From Euclidia mi (lineage: Eukaryota; Arthropoda; Insecta; Lepidoptera; Erebidae), in NCBI GenBank assembly GCA_944739405.2, contig OX123185.2, positions 2,787,840 through 2,851,839 of the forward strand: a stretch of DNA of 64,000 nt, written 5' to 3'. Each line of letters begins with the position of its first letter. The first letter of the stretch is position 1. Under the pieces are notes generated by a model. That model did not search any database. It was not told the DNA's origin and was given only the letters and a program-made list of their open reading frames with translations. Below, piece by piece: positions 33,154-45,500 of this stretch. Both the position numbers and the translations under genes were made by a program.

Positions 33154-34179
33154 TCACTTCTGTGAATTATTACTATTAGATTCCGAACATGTTACGTAAG
33201 ATTGTGGATTAGGGACTGAGTTATTACTACTATTTCGCGATTTATTCAACCTTTGTTTGTTGTTGTTAGTTTTAGACGGGCCAGGTGAACCAGACTGCGT
33301 ATTATGAAATATTCGACACTGATCTTTGATGAACGAAATAAAACTATCTAGTGTAGGTATTTTATTATTGCGTTCCGTCATCTCGAATGCGCGAATTGTA
33401 TCAGTGTCAAACTTTTTTAAAGCGAGTTGAAGCAACATAAAGTCGGAAAGATCTTCTAATTTTAAATTTCTAAGAGAATTAACCGCGGTTACGAAGTTAT
33501 CAATAAACAGCTGGAAATTCGAGACAGACGCGTTGCTAGACAGTTTGAGATTTAAAGCTTGGTCAAAGTACGTAGACGCTAGAACGCGCGTGTCTTGATA
33601 TCTGTCAAGTAGTGACTGAAATATGACCTGATAATTCTCAGCACTGGGTGTGACACCTGCAAATACGGACTGGGCCTTCGGTGACAGTTTACCTATTAAA
33701 TAGTACAACCTGTCAGCGTCTGTCAGAGAACCATTATCGTGCACTGTAGACTTAAAACTCGCATAGAATAACGGCCAATTTCGTATATCTCCGTCAAACG
33801 ACATAATCTCGATTGGCGGTAATCTCGGTTTGCGGGCAACGGGCTCTGCCGAACATTTACCCTCCAATTGCGATTGTATACGCTTAATAATACAATAAAG
33901 ATCTTCGAATGAGGTATACGCCTGATAGTTCGGTTTTTCATCAGGATTGATAGAAAGTAATCTTGCGTTATAATCGTCTAACAACTTATGAAAATCTGTT
34001 CGAATACTATCTACTGTTATACAATAACTGAGAAATGCTTCGCTATTACTGTCAGACATAGATGCGGTTTTTGATCGTTCATAGATATTTTGAATGCGCT
34101 CAAATAAAATATTGCGTTTTGCTTCTAAGATTGTCATCTCTTTGTCTTCCGACACGCGTGCCTTCTTTTGTTGTGACAT
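33154..34179 (-). CDS. BEL/Pao Gag (DUF1759 type)
   Basis: 341 residues. The N-terminal half is helical and charged. Residues about 120-330 match the BEL gag core: RLPPIEIMSFDGDIRNWPLF, YLIGKLSPKAQSV, LLDRYQDTRVLAS and LQLALKKFDTDTIRAFE. The C-terminus is Asn/Ser-rich. It ends at TGA in the same frame as pol, where most BEL elements have a continuous gag-pol ORF. The TGA could be a mutation or, less likely, a readthrough signal. Confidence 0.9.
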   Translation of the reverse strand: MSQQKKARVSEDKEMTILEAKRNILFERIQNIYERSKTASMSDSNSEAFLSYCITVDSIRTDFHKLLDDYNARLLSINPDEKPNYQAYTSFEDLYCIIKRIQSQLEGKCSAEPVARKPRLPPIEIMSFDGDIRNWPLFYASFKSTVHDNGSLTDADRLYYLIGKLSPKAQSVFAGVTPSAENYQVIFQSLLDRYQDTRVLASTYFDQALNLKLSSNASVSNFQLFIDNFVTAVNSLRNLKLEDLSDFMLLQLALKKFDTDTIRAFEMTERNNKIPTLDSFISFIKDQCRIFHNTQSGSPGPSKTNNNKQRLNKSRNSSNNSVPNPQSYVTCSESNSNNSQK

Positions 34180-34513
34180 GCTTACGTAAGTATAAGCTAA
34201 TGAGACCGAAACAAAATAAGAATATCTAATGTATGTATTATTTTACCTAAGTAGGCTAAGTAGGCAACACCTTAGAGCCGAGGAATTAAAGTTGATTGAA
34301 ATATGAGATTTATAAGACAACTATGATAGTTGCAGAAATAATAATTTAATAAGTAGGTAGCTACATAAAAGTTTACCTACTAATGCGGGCGGAAATAACC
34401 ATGTGACGGTTATGTGAATATATTAGGAGTATAGCTAGGTGCTATAACTGCCTAGGTATAGCGGTATAACGTATAAAACGTAAATGAATCCGACTCGTAT
34501 GGATAAAAAAAAA

Positions 34514-34970
34514 TGGGTCGGCGATACACCGAAACCGTAGGGTTCTAGGCGACTTGGAGCAGGAAAATGGACTGTATTAGGGCGAGTTCTGGGTCGCCTA
34601 GAAAGGAATAAGGGAAGAGGAGATGGATACGGGAGGAGGTGATTGAGTGGGTATAGGATATTTCAAGGATGGAAGGCACTTACCTTATACAACCTTCTTC
34701 GTTTCTTTTCCTCCTGGTGTTTCGTGATGCAGCTGATTGTTTACACTTCAATTCACCGTCACTTCCACTTGCGAGTGGTTTATATAATCACATACAACGG
34801 TGCGGCGCACTCGCGTCCACGATCGTGTCGACGAATCGGGCGAAGGCAGTGCCTCTTCCAGGGAGAGGGAAAGAGAGGGACGGAAATATGATATCGCTCG
34901 CACTAGACAAGCGTGGAACGATTCATGTTGATGCGATTCGTTATAGATAGGAAGGTAGATGGCGCTACCA
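34514..34970 (-). repeat. BEL/Pao 5' LTR
   Basis: 457 bp, TGGGTCGGCG to CCA, lacking 50 bp present in the other LTR. It carries the same TATATAAA promoter motif on the minus strand. The sequence just inside starts with an A/T run and shows no clear TGG-type primer-binding site. Confidence 0.9.
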
Positions 34971-35984
34971 TTGACATTAAACTCTCTACCGACAGTGTCT
35001 GGTCAGCGTGGGATAGGAGGCCAAATTCACCTCAAGAGTTCTACTGCGAGGCAAATTAGGAGACGCTGAAATCAGGAAAGGACTACTAATAGCTGCGGAG
35101 AAATTATTATCAGTATCATCAACATTTATCTAAAACTACTTGTCCTGACAGACACATAATCACAGCCAAACCTACTGAAGTTAGAAACTTGAAATTTCGG
35201 ACAGAGAGAAAATTTCAAAAAATGACTTTTTAGTATTACACTACTAAAAGATAAGTTGGGGTGGTTCCTCGTTAGAAAATCTATCAATCTTATTTTGTAA
35301 CAAGCACTAAACAAGTACGAGTATTAGCTAGTTACATAAAAAGTTAGCCATCTGCACACTTATTAATGGTGCTATATTTTTATGGATCGTTGCCAAAAGC
35401 CTGGCTTTTCGAAGACAACACCTGTCTCCTCGTGAACAAGGCTAGTTTAACCTGTGCCGAAACTGAGCCAAAGATAAAGCTTGTTCAATTTTTCTTTTGA
35501 ATATTTACGACACTTTATTCCTTCCCTATTCCTTATTTACGACAATTTCTTGTTCAAACAGAATTTGTATCTAAGTTTCATGATATGGAGTGCCGATAGC
35601 CTAATCACCTAGTTTATTTAGTGAGTTCTTTGCTTTTGAGTAGTTTTCAACTTTCAACTAGTATTTAAGAATATGCCACGATGAGGCTAACATATTATTT
35701 TTTAATAAAAGCCACACGCCTCCACCCATCCAGATGGTGGCCTGTGCAGTCGTTGCTTAACTTTGTCAAGCCAAGTCACACTTGGATGCTCTGAGTAGTA
35801 GGTTGTATATGTTTTCTTACTTTGCTTCTATGATGCTAAAAGTATGCAATGTGACACTACTATGAAAGGCTGAAGCATGTACATATTTCTACTGCAATTT
35901 TGTTTGTCGTCCATAACGTCCATTACCAAAAAATATTCAGTATCGTTGAGACGCCGCTGTGTTAAAATATGTATACTGTAAGGT

Positions 35985-36115
35985 AGGTCTTCCCCGAGGT
36001 GGACTGACGATATTATTCCGACCGTGGGATGCGGGTGGATGCGGGTGACTGAAGATCGGTATATGCGGAGAACCTTGTGAGATCCCTATTACCAGCACAG
36101 GAAATCTATCTATCA
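35985..36115 (+). pseudogene. RTE-type LINE C-terminal fragment
   Basis: Translation gives a PRWTDDI motif, then GWMRVTEDRYMRRTL, a stop, then DPYYQ. This matches the RTE C-terminal pattern GRPPxRWxDDI...W...AQDRxxW. Only about 40 codons remain. Confidence 0.55.
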
Positions 36116-37583
36116 TAATGAAACTATTATGTAAATACACACTAATTGTCGCTTATTGAACCTAAGTACCTACCGGTCATTTGTTTCATTAGGTATCGTG
36201 TTAAACAACTCAATAAATCTTCATGTAACCGTCTTAAGGCGAAATGAAAAGTAATTTGGTTTTACTGCTAAAAATACTATAAGTAAGTAATCTTACTGTA
36301 AAATTGACATTATTTTGTTCTGGCATTCTTGGCGTTCATAATTTCGATCCTAATTTAATCATAAATAAGGCATTCTGATGCGATGAAGGGATGACATTGA
36401 GTGTCATAATGTTGTAAACATTTGAGTAGGTTTAACACTCATATAGCGTGTTACAATTGGGGATCCTTTTCGGGGATGTTATACGTATCCAACCAAAGAA
36501 GCTAGTCCTATATTTTCTAGGACGATTCTCCAGAATTCTGGTGGTTACATAAATCGGATTGCCACTGCCTTTGACATAACAATATTTACGAAATTACTTT
36601 TGTTCTCTACAAAAAAGATTGGCAAAAAGGGGTATTCCTATTGACACGTACAGCAGTTATTCTAGATAAATATATTTGATGCTAAACTATGCTGCGGTTT
36701 TACCCTCGTCGGGATTCTTATGTTTTATTCGTATGTTACAGAGAAGCTTAATAAAGTTTTATATTTTTTGATACATATGCTAACAATATTATATTCTTAT
36801 CCTTGTATTCGCGAAGGGGCAGGCCATGTTACAATATATACAAATCGCATAGATGTGTTACACATGTTTAATACGATTTGTATGTAACATAGTTTAAGGC
36901 TATTTGTAGTCTACAAGGAAAGTACATATCCGGACTGTATGTGGCTGTTGAATGAAGCTTTCTAACAATACTTTTAACAACCTCTGATATTTAAAAACAT
37001 GAAATAAAACATATATGAGATGATTCTATACAAATTCACAGGACATTTCTACCGAATTTTATAAATTACCCCGAAAATACATTTGGACGCAGTTAGCAGA
37101 TTAAACTAATACGAATCCCAATTTAACTAAAAACTGTAGATAGTTTAAATTCTAAATAAGCTGTCGAATAATATCCGCTTTCAGATACCGAGGACAGAAT
37201 ATCGAAAATTAGAATATCGCAGGCAAATCATCTAGTGTTGAGTTTGTATTGGATCATTGGTTTTATTTATAAATGGATTCGTATCCTTGTGGAAGCGAGA
37301 TATCATCCCTGGATTATACAAAAATATGCTGATGTGTTTTATACATAATTCATAAAGCATTTACCGTCGATGTAAGTTAATATATTTGATTGCGTAGATT
37401 TCGCAGTCAAAGTGGTCAATTCATTACAGCTAATGTGCAGTAACTGTACTGGTACGGATTTCATGAACTACCATGTGCATATTACTGTAATATTAAAATT
37501 ACAGTAAATAATATTTATTTAAATAATTCACAGGTATCACTATATTGTGGTTGTAGTCATTTTTATTATTAATAGCTTACTGC

Positions 37584-37660
37584 AGCGATAGCTCAGTGAA
37601 ATAAGTAATAACCACAAAGAGGGTCTCAAGTTAAAATTCATTGCGCGTAAAATTGTTATT
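37584..37660 (+). repeat. Degenerate SINE family 2 head
   Basis: GCAGCGATAGCTCAGTG, then GGTCTCAAGTTAAAATTC, resembles the head of the SINEs at 17088 and 51443 (GCGGCGATAGCC..., GGTCTCAGGTTCGA). Old and incomplete. Confidence 0.4.
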
Positions 37661-37802
37661 TCTTAGGTAAATGTATACTTAATAACTTGCTATTTATTAT
37701 CGCTTGACACTTGACGCTTAACACTGAATAAACTCATTGCAAGAGAACCTGGATGTCTGGGATTTCACTATATTGTTCTCGAAACATACTTATTATGATA
37801 AG

Positions 37803-37925
37803 TCTGCCAACCCGCACTCGGACAGCGTTTTGGGCCTTGCTCATCATAAAGAGCGAAAAGGCCCGTGCTGAACAATGGAATAGTTTCTATACAGGGCGGC
37901 TGATAATGAATTAGTTCAGCCGTTA
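37803..37925 (+). repeat. LINE 3'-end repeat (RTE-like tail), copy 2
   Basis: CTGCCAACCCGCACTCGGAC, then AGGCCCGTGCTGAAC and GGCTGATAATGA. Same family as 5058-5235 and 52646-52815. Confidence 0.6.
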
Positions 37926-39198
37926 AACCGAAAGAAAAAGAAAGTTAGGGTCAATTTCTCCTCTTAATATAAGCATGAATACAGATACAAGTCCACAAAC
38001 CAGAAGCAACTATTAAAAAATAAAAAGCACCCCGTTTTATGCGCTCACCAAAGCAGTGGCAGCTCGTTCGCCTTTCAACGTCATATTATGAAACGCCGGT
38101 TATAGCCGACAGTTTCATTTAGATGAGTCTGTTGGACATTGCATCAATGAATGCATGCTCGCATAATAAAATTGTAGCCCAGGTTGTCGTTTACACATCA
38201 CAGCGATAATTTAAACGCTGTTCATTGAATACGAATATTTCAATCAATATTTGTTCAGTGGTAAAGTAGAATGTGAGAAAACGGCAATTAAATGGGTACT
38301 ATTCTATGGACTGAGGGCAGTGTAGTAGAAATGTAAGAGAATCGTTTTGATCGTTTATTACTCGTCTTATCGAGCTCTATTATTTTGTATTTGGGATCTA
38401 TCTTTTGTACGTCCTGAATACTATCTTTTGTAAGTCTTGAATGGTCATGTAACATTGTTATTAATTATAAAATATATTTTTTTATTTAAACGTATTATGT
38501 TGGCTGTCGTATTATACGACACGTGTTCGTAAAGTAATATAACAATTAACAAATTTACAATCGTTTAATTATTGGTATACTTGACATCAGATGCAATGAA
38601 TATACTTAGTTCTGTTTGGAACAGTTCGATGCTCGAAAGAGGTCATCTTCTATTACAGCCTATAATTACCTATTAACTTGGTTAGCCCTCAGTAAATGCT
38701 TAAAAAAATAATAAAGTCTTTAATTCTAACACACATATATACCTTTTTTAAATAAAAACAGTGTTCAACAGTTGTACATCTGTGAACATGGCGCTTGCGA
38801 CAGTGCCGAAATATCGGTTACTCCAAACAAATGTACGTGGTATATATCCCGAAAGACAATTTAAAATAAGTTTCAATGACCCCGAAAGTTTAAATTCCTA
38901 TAGTGTTCAACAGTGAATACAACATGTCAAAATTATTTCGTCAGCTGCTTACAAGCAATTTTCACATGATTATGACGTAGTCAGCCTATAATAAATAATA
39001 CGCTGTCAAATTATGTAACGTTCCCTACACAAACAACAATGGCACATTGTCGATATGATATATTCACAACAATTGTCTTCGACGAAGCCTAAATAGGGAC
39101 ATTTCCGATAACATTATTCAAAAACATGCAGAATAATATGCACTCGAATAGGGGTTTCACTGCCATGGAGTTATCGAAACTGTCTTTATTGATAACTA

Positions 39199-39420
39199 GA
39201 GGACGCCAGCAGCTACGCCTGCATTTTTTTTAAATTTACCCGTTTTGGCCGATCCCGTGGGCATTTCGGGAAATCCCTTCTTAGTGCACCCCTACGGCTC
39301 TTGAATAAAATAAATAAATTTCAGCTTCCTGCGCCCAATAGTTTCGGCTGTAGCGTGTCTGTCAGTCAGTCAGTAACGCAAGGATTTTATATATTAAGAT
39401 ATTGATATAGTGAGAGGATT
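39199..39420. repeat. Dispersed repeat fragment
   Basis: Contains the GGCCGATCCCGTGGGCATTTC run, the TGTCTGTCAGTCAGTCAGTAACG run and a final ATATATTAAGATATTGATA. This layout is typical of common lepidopteran interspersed repeats. No coding content. The class is unknown. Confidence 0.4.
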
Positions 39421-39664
39421 ACAATGTGGAAGCCCTTTGGAATTAGTGTAGTGATATTTGTGTATTTATTTATATCCACTGTGTAGTTATCCTTGTTTCA
39501 CTGATCAAGATCTAAATATATAAATGGAAAAACGCATACATGGTTGACAGTTATAGAAATATGTATTCAATTAATTATAAGGGACTGTTTACCAAATAAA
39601 ATAAAATGTTTTTGATAGCATCCGGACTGCATGGTGTAGAGTTTAAGAATATATCATTTGTTTA

Positions 39665-39784
39665 CATACATACATACATAGTCTCACGCCTATATCCCTG
39701 AAGAGGTAGGCAGAGGTATATTGCTACACCCACATTTCGCCAGATTTATTTTAGTCCCACGTAATAGGGGGCGAGCCTATTATA
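39665..39784 (-). mobile_element. 5'-truncated SINE 3' domain with 9-bp TSD
   Basis: ATTTGTTTA at 39656-39664 and 39785-39793 flanks the insert. The minus strand carries the shared SINE 3' domain and ends in ...GGCGTGAGACTATG followed by TATG repeats. That tail is the same as the LINE tail at 55858, which ties the SINE to that LINE. Confidence 0.75.
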
Positions 39785-39899
39785 ATTTGTTTATGCTGAA
39801 TATTATGTGTTCAATTCCCTGTACGGTACAATATATACCTACCTAGGTCTGATGGCTTGTTATTTGTAAAGGTTTGATTGGTAATACCACAATCAATCT

Positions 39900-40065
39900 T
39901 ATATATATAAAAATCAATCACCGAAATGTATGTACGCGCGTAACCTTCAAACGGCTGCACCAAATTGGATAAATCTTTCTTTTATGTGTTCGTTATTGAC
40001 AGAAGAAGGTTTGTATGAAAAAGAAGTGTAAGAGTACGAAGTTCGACGGGTCAGCTAGTAAGTAT
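39900..40065 (-). repeat. Dispersed repeat fragment
   Basis: On the minus strand it starts ACTAGCTGACCCGTCGAACT. This is a familiar insect interspersed repeat end. Non-coding. Confidence 0.45.
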
Positions 40066-43010
40066 ACGACTAAACGTATCATGTTTGTGATGCGTGAGGT
40101 ATAACACTAAACAAAAATATAATTACATTAATAATTTATAAATTTTATGCCCATAATTGACCCAGTTTACATACAAAGCATAAGAATTCAAACGCACAAA
40201 AAATATTAGGTGACCGAAATTAAAATTTCCACTAAGGTATATTTTATACGGTAGGTACTTGGCAGGTAACTCAGATGGTGGCATTCAGGCCGCCCAAGTT
40301 TAAGCTTAGCTCCGGCCGTTGCCAACTTCCTTTATTCTCATACAATCAATTGTTCCAAATGTGATATTATATTTTCAACATATTTCTTCCGAAAAATAGC
40401 TTCGAAATATTGGCAAATGATTGTGAAAGCTGTATGATGAAGTGTATTTGTGACTTTTTAAATGTTTGTTGTGTACTTATTGGTTGATTAAAATATTATG
40501 CATGGAAAGTTTAAGATTGGGCTGTATTGCGCATTGCATATATAAGTATATATAATTATACACGGGTAAGCCTTTTTTTACTTTTGAGCCCTTCAGTATG
40601 AAGTAAAATAAAAAAACAATGTCACACAGCTGTATTACATAATTATGCATTATATCTGAAAAGAAAATAACAAATTAATTTTTCGAAGAGCCTAAAATAA
40701 AAATCAAATTAGAAATATTATTATTATTATAACAGAAGATTTATCGTAATAGTTTCCTGAAACACACAGTACAGTTATATACTCTAGATAAATGCGCACA
40801 AATCAACGCAATAGAACGTAGAACTTACATAAGACGAAACAACATCAAATTCAGTTCAAATGGGGGACATCGTATCAAATTGAGCTCAGAATTAGCGCGT
40901 AACACGTCTCCCCGCACTGCGGTTGTGTGGTAGCTAACTTCATATATCAATCTCTATCCGGTGCTCAGTGACACTTGTACCAATGTATCTATACGTAGCT
41001 ACTTCAAAAACAGCACTTGATTGAATTTGGAGCAGTTCATTAGAACGGGGGAATAAGTTTTACGTTATGAGGGGATTGAAGACACGTTAAGGGACTGAAA
41101 TGCACATTTGTTATTACACGATCATGTACGATTTATACCGAAATACTACACGCTTCTTTCATTGTAAATTCAAAATAGAAAGAAACGATTGTATATCTGT
41201 TTTATTATTGCTGCTTTTAACTTATATCTCACCAATTTCATTTCTATAGTATCGTAAAATTGCATAACCATTTATTCACACCTTCTAAAATTTAAAAGTG
41301 TGAAAGAAGAAGTCATTTTGTACGATGAATACAAATAAATTGTAGTAAAAAGAAAGAATTCGAAGTAAAACTGCCATGACAAAGAACCCCGCAATACAAA
41401 GCACTGAAGTGCTATAAGGAAGAAAGTCTACGGAAACAAGAATGACTCTCAACGTCAAACAACATGACGGATATGATAATATCAACAAACGCAAGGCTTA
41501 TTGTGAACACAGATTGTTAAATAAAGGAAAGCAGAATGTAGATATAAAATAGAAAAATATATGACGTATATAAAAGAATATGTGCAATTCACACGTGGTA
41601 TGAGAAGAGGCGAAATTTCAGAGCATTCATCTACAAGAGAATGAGATGAATGAGTACCAGAAGTAAGATAACACTGAGGGTAGACCTTAAATATAAGATA
41701 TTGTATTGTATCGATTGTTGTGGGGTCAATACCCACATGGGACAAACAACACTTTGTAAGATCCAAAATTGTTGTTTCGAGGCTGGATGTTCTTAGTTAA
41801 TTGAATGTTTGTGTTAGTCACCTACGACACCAAGAGTATATCGCTCGTGCAGGAGTCCTTTTAAAAACTAAAAATGTACTCTATCTCATTCTCTCGCTAG
41901 CTTATTCCTACAGTAAATATTTATTTGTTTGTCTTTGTCGTGCGGCATCTTTGTTTCACGTAATATATCATTTACAAATCAATACAATCGTATTGATTAA
42001 AACTAAATATTTTCAAAGTAATCATAGTATGATAAACCCATAGAAGGAGTGCACGATATTTGATTCGCCTCGCTAACAGAAGCTCCATTAGCTAGACCGT
42101 ATCTATTTCAAGAATAGCCCGCGAATATAATGTACTTATAGGAAATATATTGAAATTAGGGAACTTTGCGAAGATAATACTTTTATCCGAATATAATAAA
42201 AGGTAAAATAATATGTTTATGGAGCAAGATGTTTTAAAGAATATGGACACGAATGAGCAGCTAATTATTTAATAATATAGAGTTAACAAGTATAAGACCT
42301 ATTCCTTGAAAGAGGTTATATTTTTGAGGTAATTTGCAACAAACTGCCCACCGTCAACTATAGGTCCAAAATTTCCAGTTTCTGAGATATTAAGCTTTAT
42401 AGATTTTGAAATCTTCCTCCTCATCATCACAATAATCGAAATTATTAAAATGTTATTCACATTTGGCTCTAAATTTTTACTTTTAGAGTTTTTTGATCTA
42501 AAACGTGAACTAGCAATTGACCTAAAAAAGAATTGGTTAAAATATCTCAAGAAATTCTTTAATTTTAGGAATAAAAGGTTGTAAGTGATTAAAATTTATA
42601 TTTTTGTGTGATTTCCTGACAATAAACATGAAATTATTCAAAAATCATGTAAACATTCATTAGTTACATTATGTAAAAATTTATTAAACAATATCAATGG
42701 TTCGTTACCTTTTGAAAATAGTATAATAGAGTATAGTCCAGTTTTGTAACAGTGGAAGAATATCTTAGCAAAAGTGGAAGATTTCTTAGGTACATTGCAA
42801 TTCGCACATGCTTAATTTTACACAATTGAGTTTTTGTATTTTCTGGTCTCTAAACTATACTATTTTCGTAGTTACATTTTCTAAACCCTATTCGATCTGA
42901 GAATTTTTGTTTCCACATGTTTTTTCTTAATTAATTATACGTTAACATATACGGTATCTTGCCGTATTTTTCCCTTTAGTAGCTTCTCAACCTTGTTTTC
43001 TTTTTTCGTG

Positions 43011-43123
43011 TACACGTGTCAGCGAAGGTTTAGCCACAAGGCAATTCCTCTTCAATATACCTATTCTTAAGTCCATACAACATATTATTATTAAAAAGAT
43101 CTTTTATCACAGTAGACTATAAA
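43011..43123. repeat. Long direct repeat, left copy
   Basis: About 113 bp, TACACGTGT...GTAGACTATAAA. Recurs at 43394-43504 at roughly 88% identity. It abuts the 5' end of the SINE at 43124. Confidence 0.8.
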
Positions 43124-43381
43124 GACTGCCTCCGTGGTCCAGTGGCTAGCGTATGCGACTGCTGATCGGAGGTCCCGGGTTCGATTCCTGGGTCAAGCAA
43201 AAGTGTTACTGTTGTTTTCCGAATTCATAATAGCAGCACGGAGTCTGGTGATGTGCCCGGTAACAGCAATAGGCTCGCCTCCTATTACGTGGGACCTAAA
43301 AATTCATGGCAAAATATGGGTGTAATATTACACCTCTGCCTACCCCTGCGGGGATACAGACGTGAGTCTATAAAAAAAAAG
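43124..43381 (+). mobile_element. SINE family 1, full length
   Basis: Starts GACTGCCTCCGTGGTCCAGT, with B box GGGTTCGATTCCTGG near 43175. Then a body, the shared domain from about 43252 (GATGTGCCCGGTAACAGCAA), the hairpin CTACCCCTGCGGGGATACAG and an A-run at 43372-43380. It sits between two about 111-bp imperfect direct repeats. Confidence 0.85.
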
Positions 43382-43393
43382 AAATAATATATA

Positions 43394-43504
43394 TACACGT
43401 GTAAGAGAAGGATTAGCCGTAAGGCAATTCCTCTTCAATATAAGTTTTCTTAAGTCGATACAACATATTATCAAAAAGATCTTTTATTGCGGTAGACTAT
43501 AAAG
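43394..43504. repeat. Long direct repeat, right copy
   Basis: Second copy of 43011-43123, beginning about 13 bases after the SINE A-run. Confidence 0.8.
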
Positions 43505-43814
43505 TTTGAATCATCATTGTCCATCATCGTCTCAACGTTATCCCGGATGCATCCAACACTTTCATTTAAACAAACAGATTTGATAGAGTATTAGCTTTTC
43601 CACAGATATTGGATTGTGATATTCTCTGGATTAGAGTGATTTAGATTCCAGTATACATCACAGGTACAATCGGGCCTGACGGTAACGTGCTATCCGGTTC
43701 TAGGCAAGCTATAATCCTGAAACTCTCTGCGTCTTTTGGTATCTCCACAAGGCTACTGCTGCCTTAACTAAAGTCATTAAAAAATGTTGACGGTATTAGA
43801 GCCTTGCTGATTTC

Positions 43815-44105
43815 AGCACGAATGGGCCGGCACGACCGGGGAAGTATTACCCTCTCACAGAAGATCGACGTAAAGTAACAGTACCTAAACTGTAGCGTTT
43901 CGTTCGGTGAGTGAGAGTGCCGAAGTCCCTACCCCCTATTCCTTCTCCCTCATCCCATTCCTCATCCTATCCCTTTTCCCAACCCCAAGGAGCGGCAACG
44001 CACTAGTGACTCCTGTGGTGTTGCTTGTGTCCTTGGGCGGCGGTAATTGCTTACCATCAGGCGATCCATCTGCTCGTTTGCCGCCTATTACCATAAAAAA
44101 ATCTA
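43815..44105 (+). mobile_element. SINE or SINE-like repeat with poly-A tail
   Basis: Contains GGGCCGGCACGACCGGGGAA, then CTCACAGAAGATCGACG, a C/T-rich region, GGAGCGGCAACGCACTAGTG, GCTTACCATCAGGCGATCC and a final ATAAAAAAATC. I recognise this as a highly repeated lepidopteran family, possibly Metulj-like. The open frames here are by-products of the C/T-rich tract. The 5' end is approximate. Confidence 0.6.
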
Positions 44106-44144
44106 AGGACGCAAAGAACATTTATACAAAGTAATATCTCATTT

Positions 44145-44535
44145 ATATATTACTAGCTTTTGCCCGCGGCTTCGCGCGCGTTAAATTCGGGGTAACACAT
44201 ATCTACTTTCAGTCTCAAGTTGTGTGAAGACACTCCTGATTATTGTAAAGAGTCAGAAGCTCTATAGGGTACAAAGTAACTCGCTCAGTATCTATTTATT
44301 TATTTATTTATTTATTTATTGATTTGCCTACAATTGTTACACATATACATACAAGATTACAAGTGCAGAAATTAGATATCAATTGTGTACAATATCAATC
44401 GGCAAACACAGCATTCACAAAAAAAATACAATCGTATCCATGACAATGTCAAAGCCATGTTTCAATACATGTCCAATACAAATATCTATAAACACTTTCG
44501 CATTTATAAATTTTAGTAGGTATAGAAAATCGTTT
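44145..44535. repeat. Dispersed repeat interrupted by a (TATT)n LINE tail
   Basis: Starts ACTAGCTTTTGCCCGCGGCT near 44150 and ends CGCATTTATAAATTTTAGTAGG near 44500-44523, two ends that normally belong to one widespread arthropod repeat. Between them, about 44288-44440, lies a (TATT)n tract and a likely minus-strand LINE 3' end. Confidence 0.45.
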
Positions 44536-45239
44536 CAGCGGGTTGAGCGTAGTTAATAATTATTAGTTTAGATATGCGAACAATGTATTTCACTCACAAT
44601 ATCAGCCTGGCGCAAGTTCCTAAGAAAAAACCGAATGTATGAAACGTGCTATCTTTTTAATGGCTACTATTATATGTATAAAACGTGAAGATAGCATCCT
44701 TCACTATGTACCCTTGGAACAGTATTCTTTCAAAGCTAGACGGGTTATACGTACATCACCGCCTTGGGTGTCAATAGTGTCAAATGTCACAACTGTCACA
44801 TTATTATCCAGATTGAACTTTGCCGCGTTATGTAGTTTGTTTATAAAACGTAAAAAACATACTGTAAAAGTGCTTTGTGTATACCAAATAAATGTGATTT
44901 CACACTTCTAGTGTTAGTGTTACTATATTTATTTGATTAGCATTGAAAGGAGCGCAATGAAAACAAGCAAAATAACGTGCGAAATATGGCATACAACAAC
45001 ATGCCGGTCAGGCAATGAAAAAAGGGTAGGTATTTATGGCAAAATGTCCCTAGATAAAGATCAATGAATATTTATAATGTTATATAATGTGATATATTTC
45101 AATGAAACATAAAAAATAAGGAAATATTCTAAAGTTTCATGTCCTAGTACTTTGTAGGTAAACAATAGTGCTGCCTGTCAGTTATCGATAATCCGTTATT
45201 AGCAATTGCCACAAGCACTAAAAATTCTATTCTTTTTAG

Positions 45240-45500
45240 ATGTAAAAATGGGTAGCTGCAACTGGAAACCAAGACTTTCTTTATGTAGCTATTGAAAAAT
45301 TACATCAGTTGAACTATGTGTGTGGCAAGCATTTTAAGCCGAAAGACTTAAAAAAAAGGGAACTCAAGTCAGAAAAACAGCTGTGCCTTGTATCTATATA
45401 CATTTCTCTAAATCCTATTACAGAAGAAATGTCGAAAACCTTTCCATTACATGTACATGCAATATATCTTTTAGTCCTGCGTATTTTTCTTCGCTAATCT
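45240..45500 (+). pseudogene. THAP-domain relic
   Basis: The open frame at 45309-45497 reads MNYVCGKHFKPKDLKKRELK, then a TFPLHV-like end. This fits the second half of a THAP zinc finger (C-x-x-H in CGKHF, with the KPxD motif), and the sequence just upstream in another frame continues the pattern (TGNQDFLYVAIEKLHQL). The first CxxC half is not present and the later AVPTLF-type box is lost. THAP domains occur in P-element-type transposases and host DNA-binding proteins; which one is unclear. Confidence 0.5.

Larger units (their letters stand above)
28207..34970 (-). mobile_element. Complete BEL/Pao LTR retrotransposon
   Basis: Two LTRs (28207-28713 and 34514-34970) flank gag and pol. The 5-bp target duplication TTGAC is perfect (28202-28206 and 34971-34975). 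The LTRs differ by about six substitutions and a 50-bp deletion in the right copy, implying a fairly young insertion. It reads on the minus strand, the same as the host gene, whose 25.5-kb intron it occupies. The coding region has two stops and two frameshifts, so this copy is probably not autonomous. Confidence 0.95.

Noticed and set aside
34480..34513. Primer-binding site of the BEL element matching tRNA-Tyr
   Set aside because: GAATCCGACTCG loosely resembles a tRNA-Tyr 3' region but lacks the expected TGG start next to the LTR and has several mismatches.
43124..43200. tRNA gene at the SINE head
   Set aside because: The same head recurs at 18695 with a shared downstream body, so it is a SINE.
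43907..44134. 75-codon open frame rich in Ser/Pro/Leu
   Set aside because: It is a translation of the C/T-rich part of a common SINE-like repeat.
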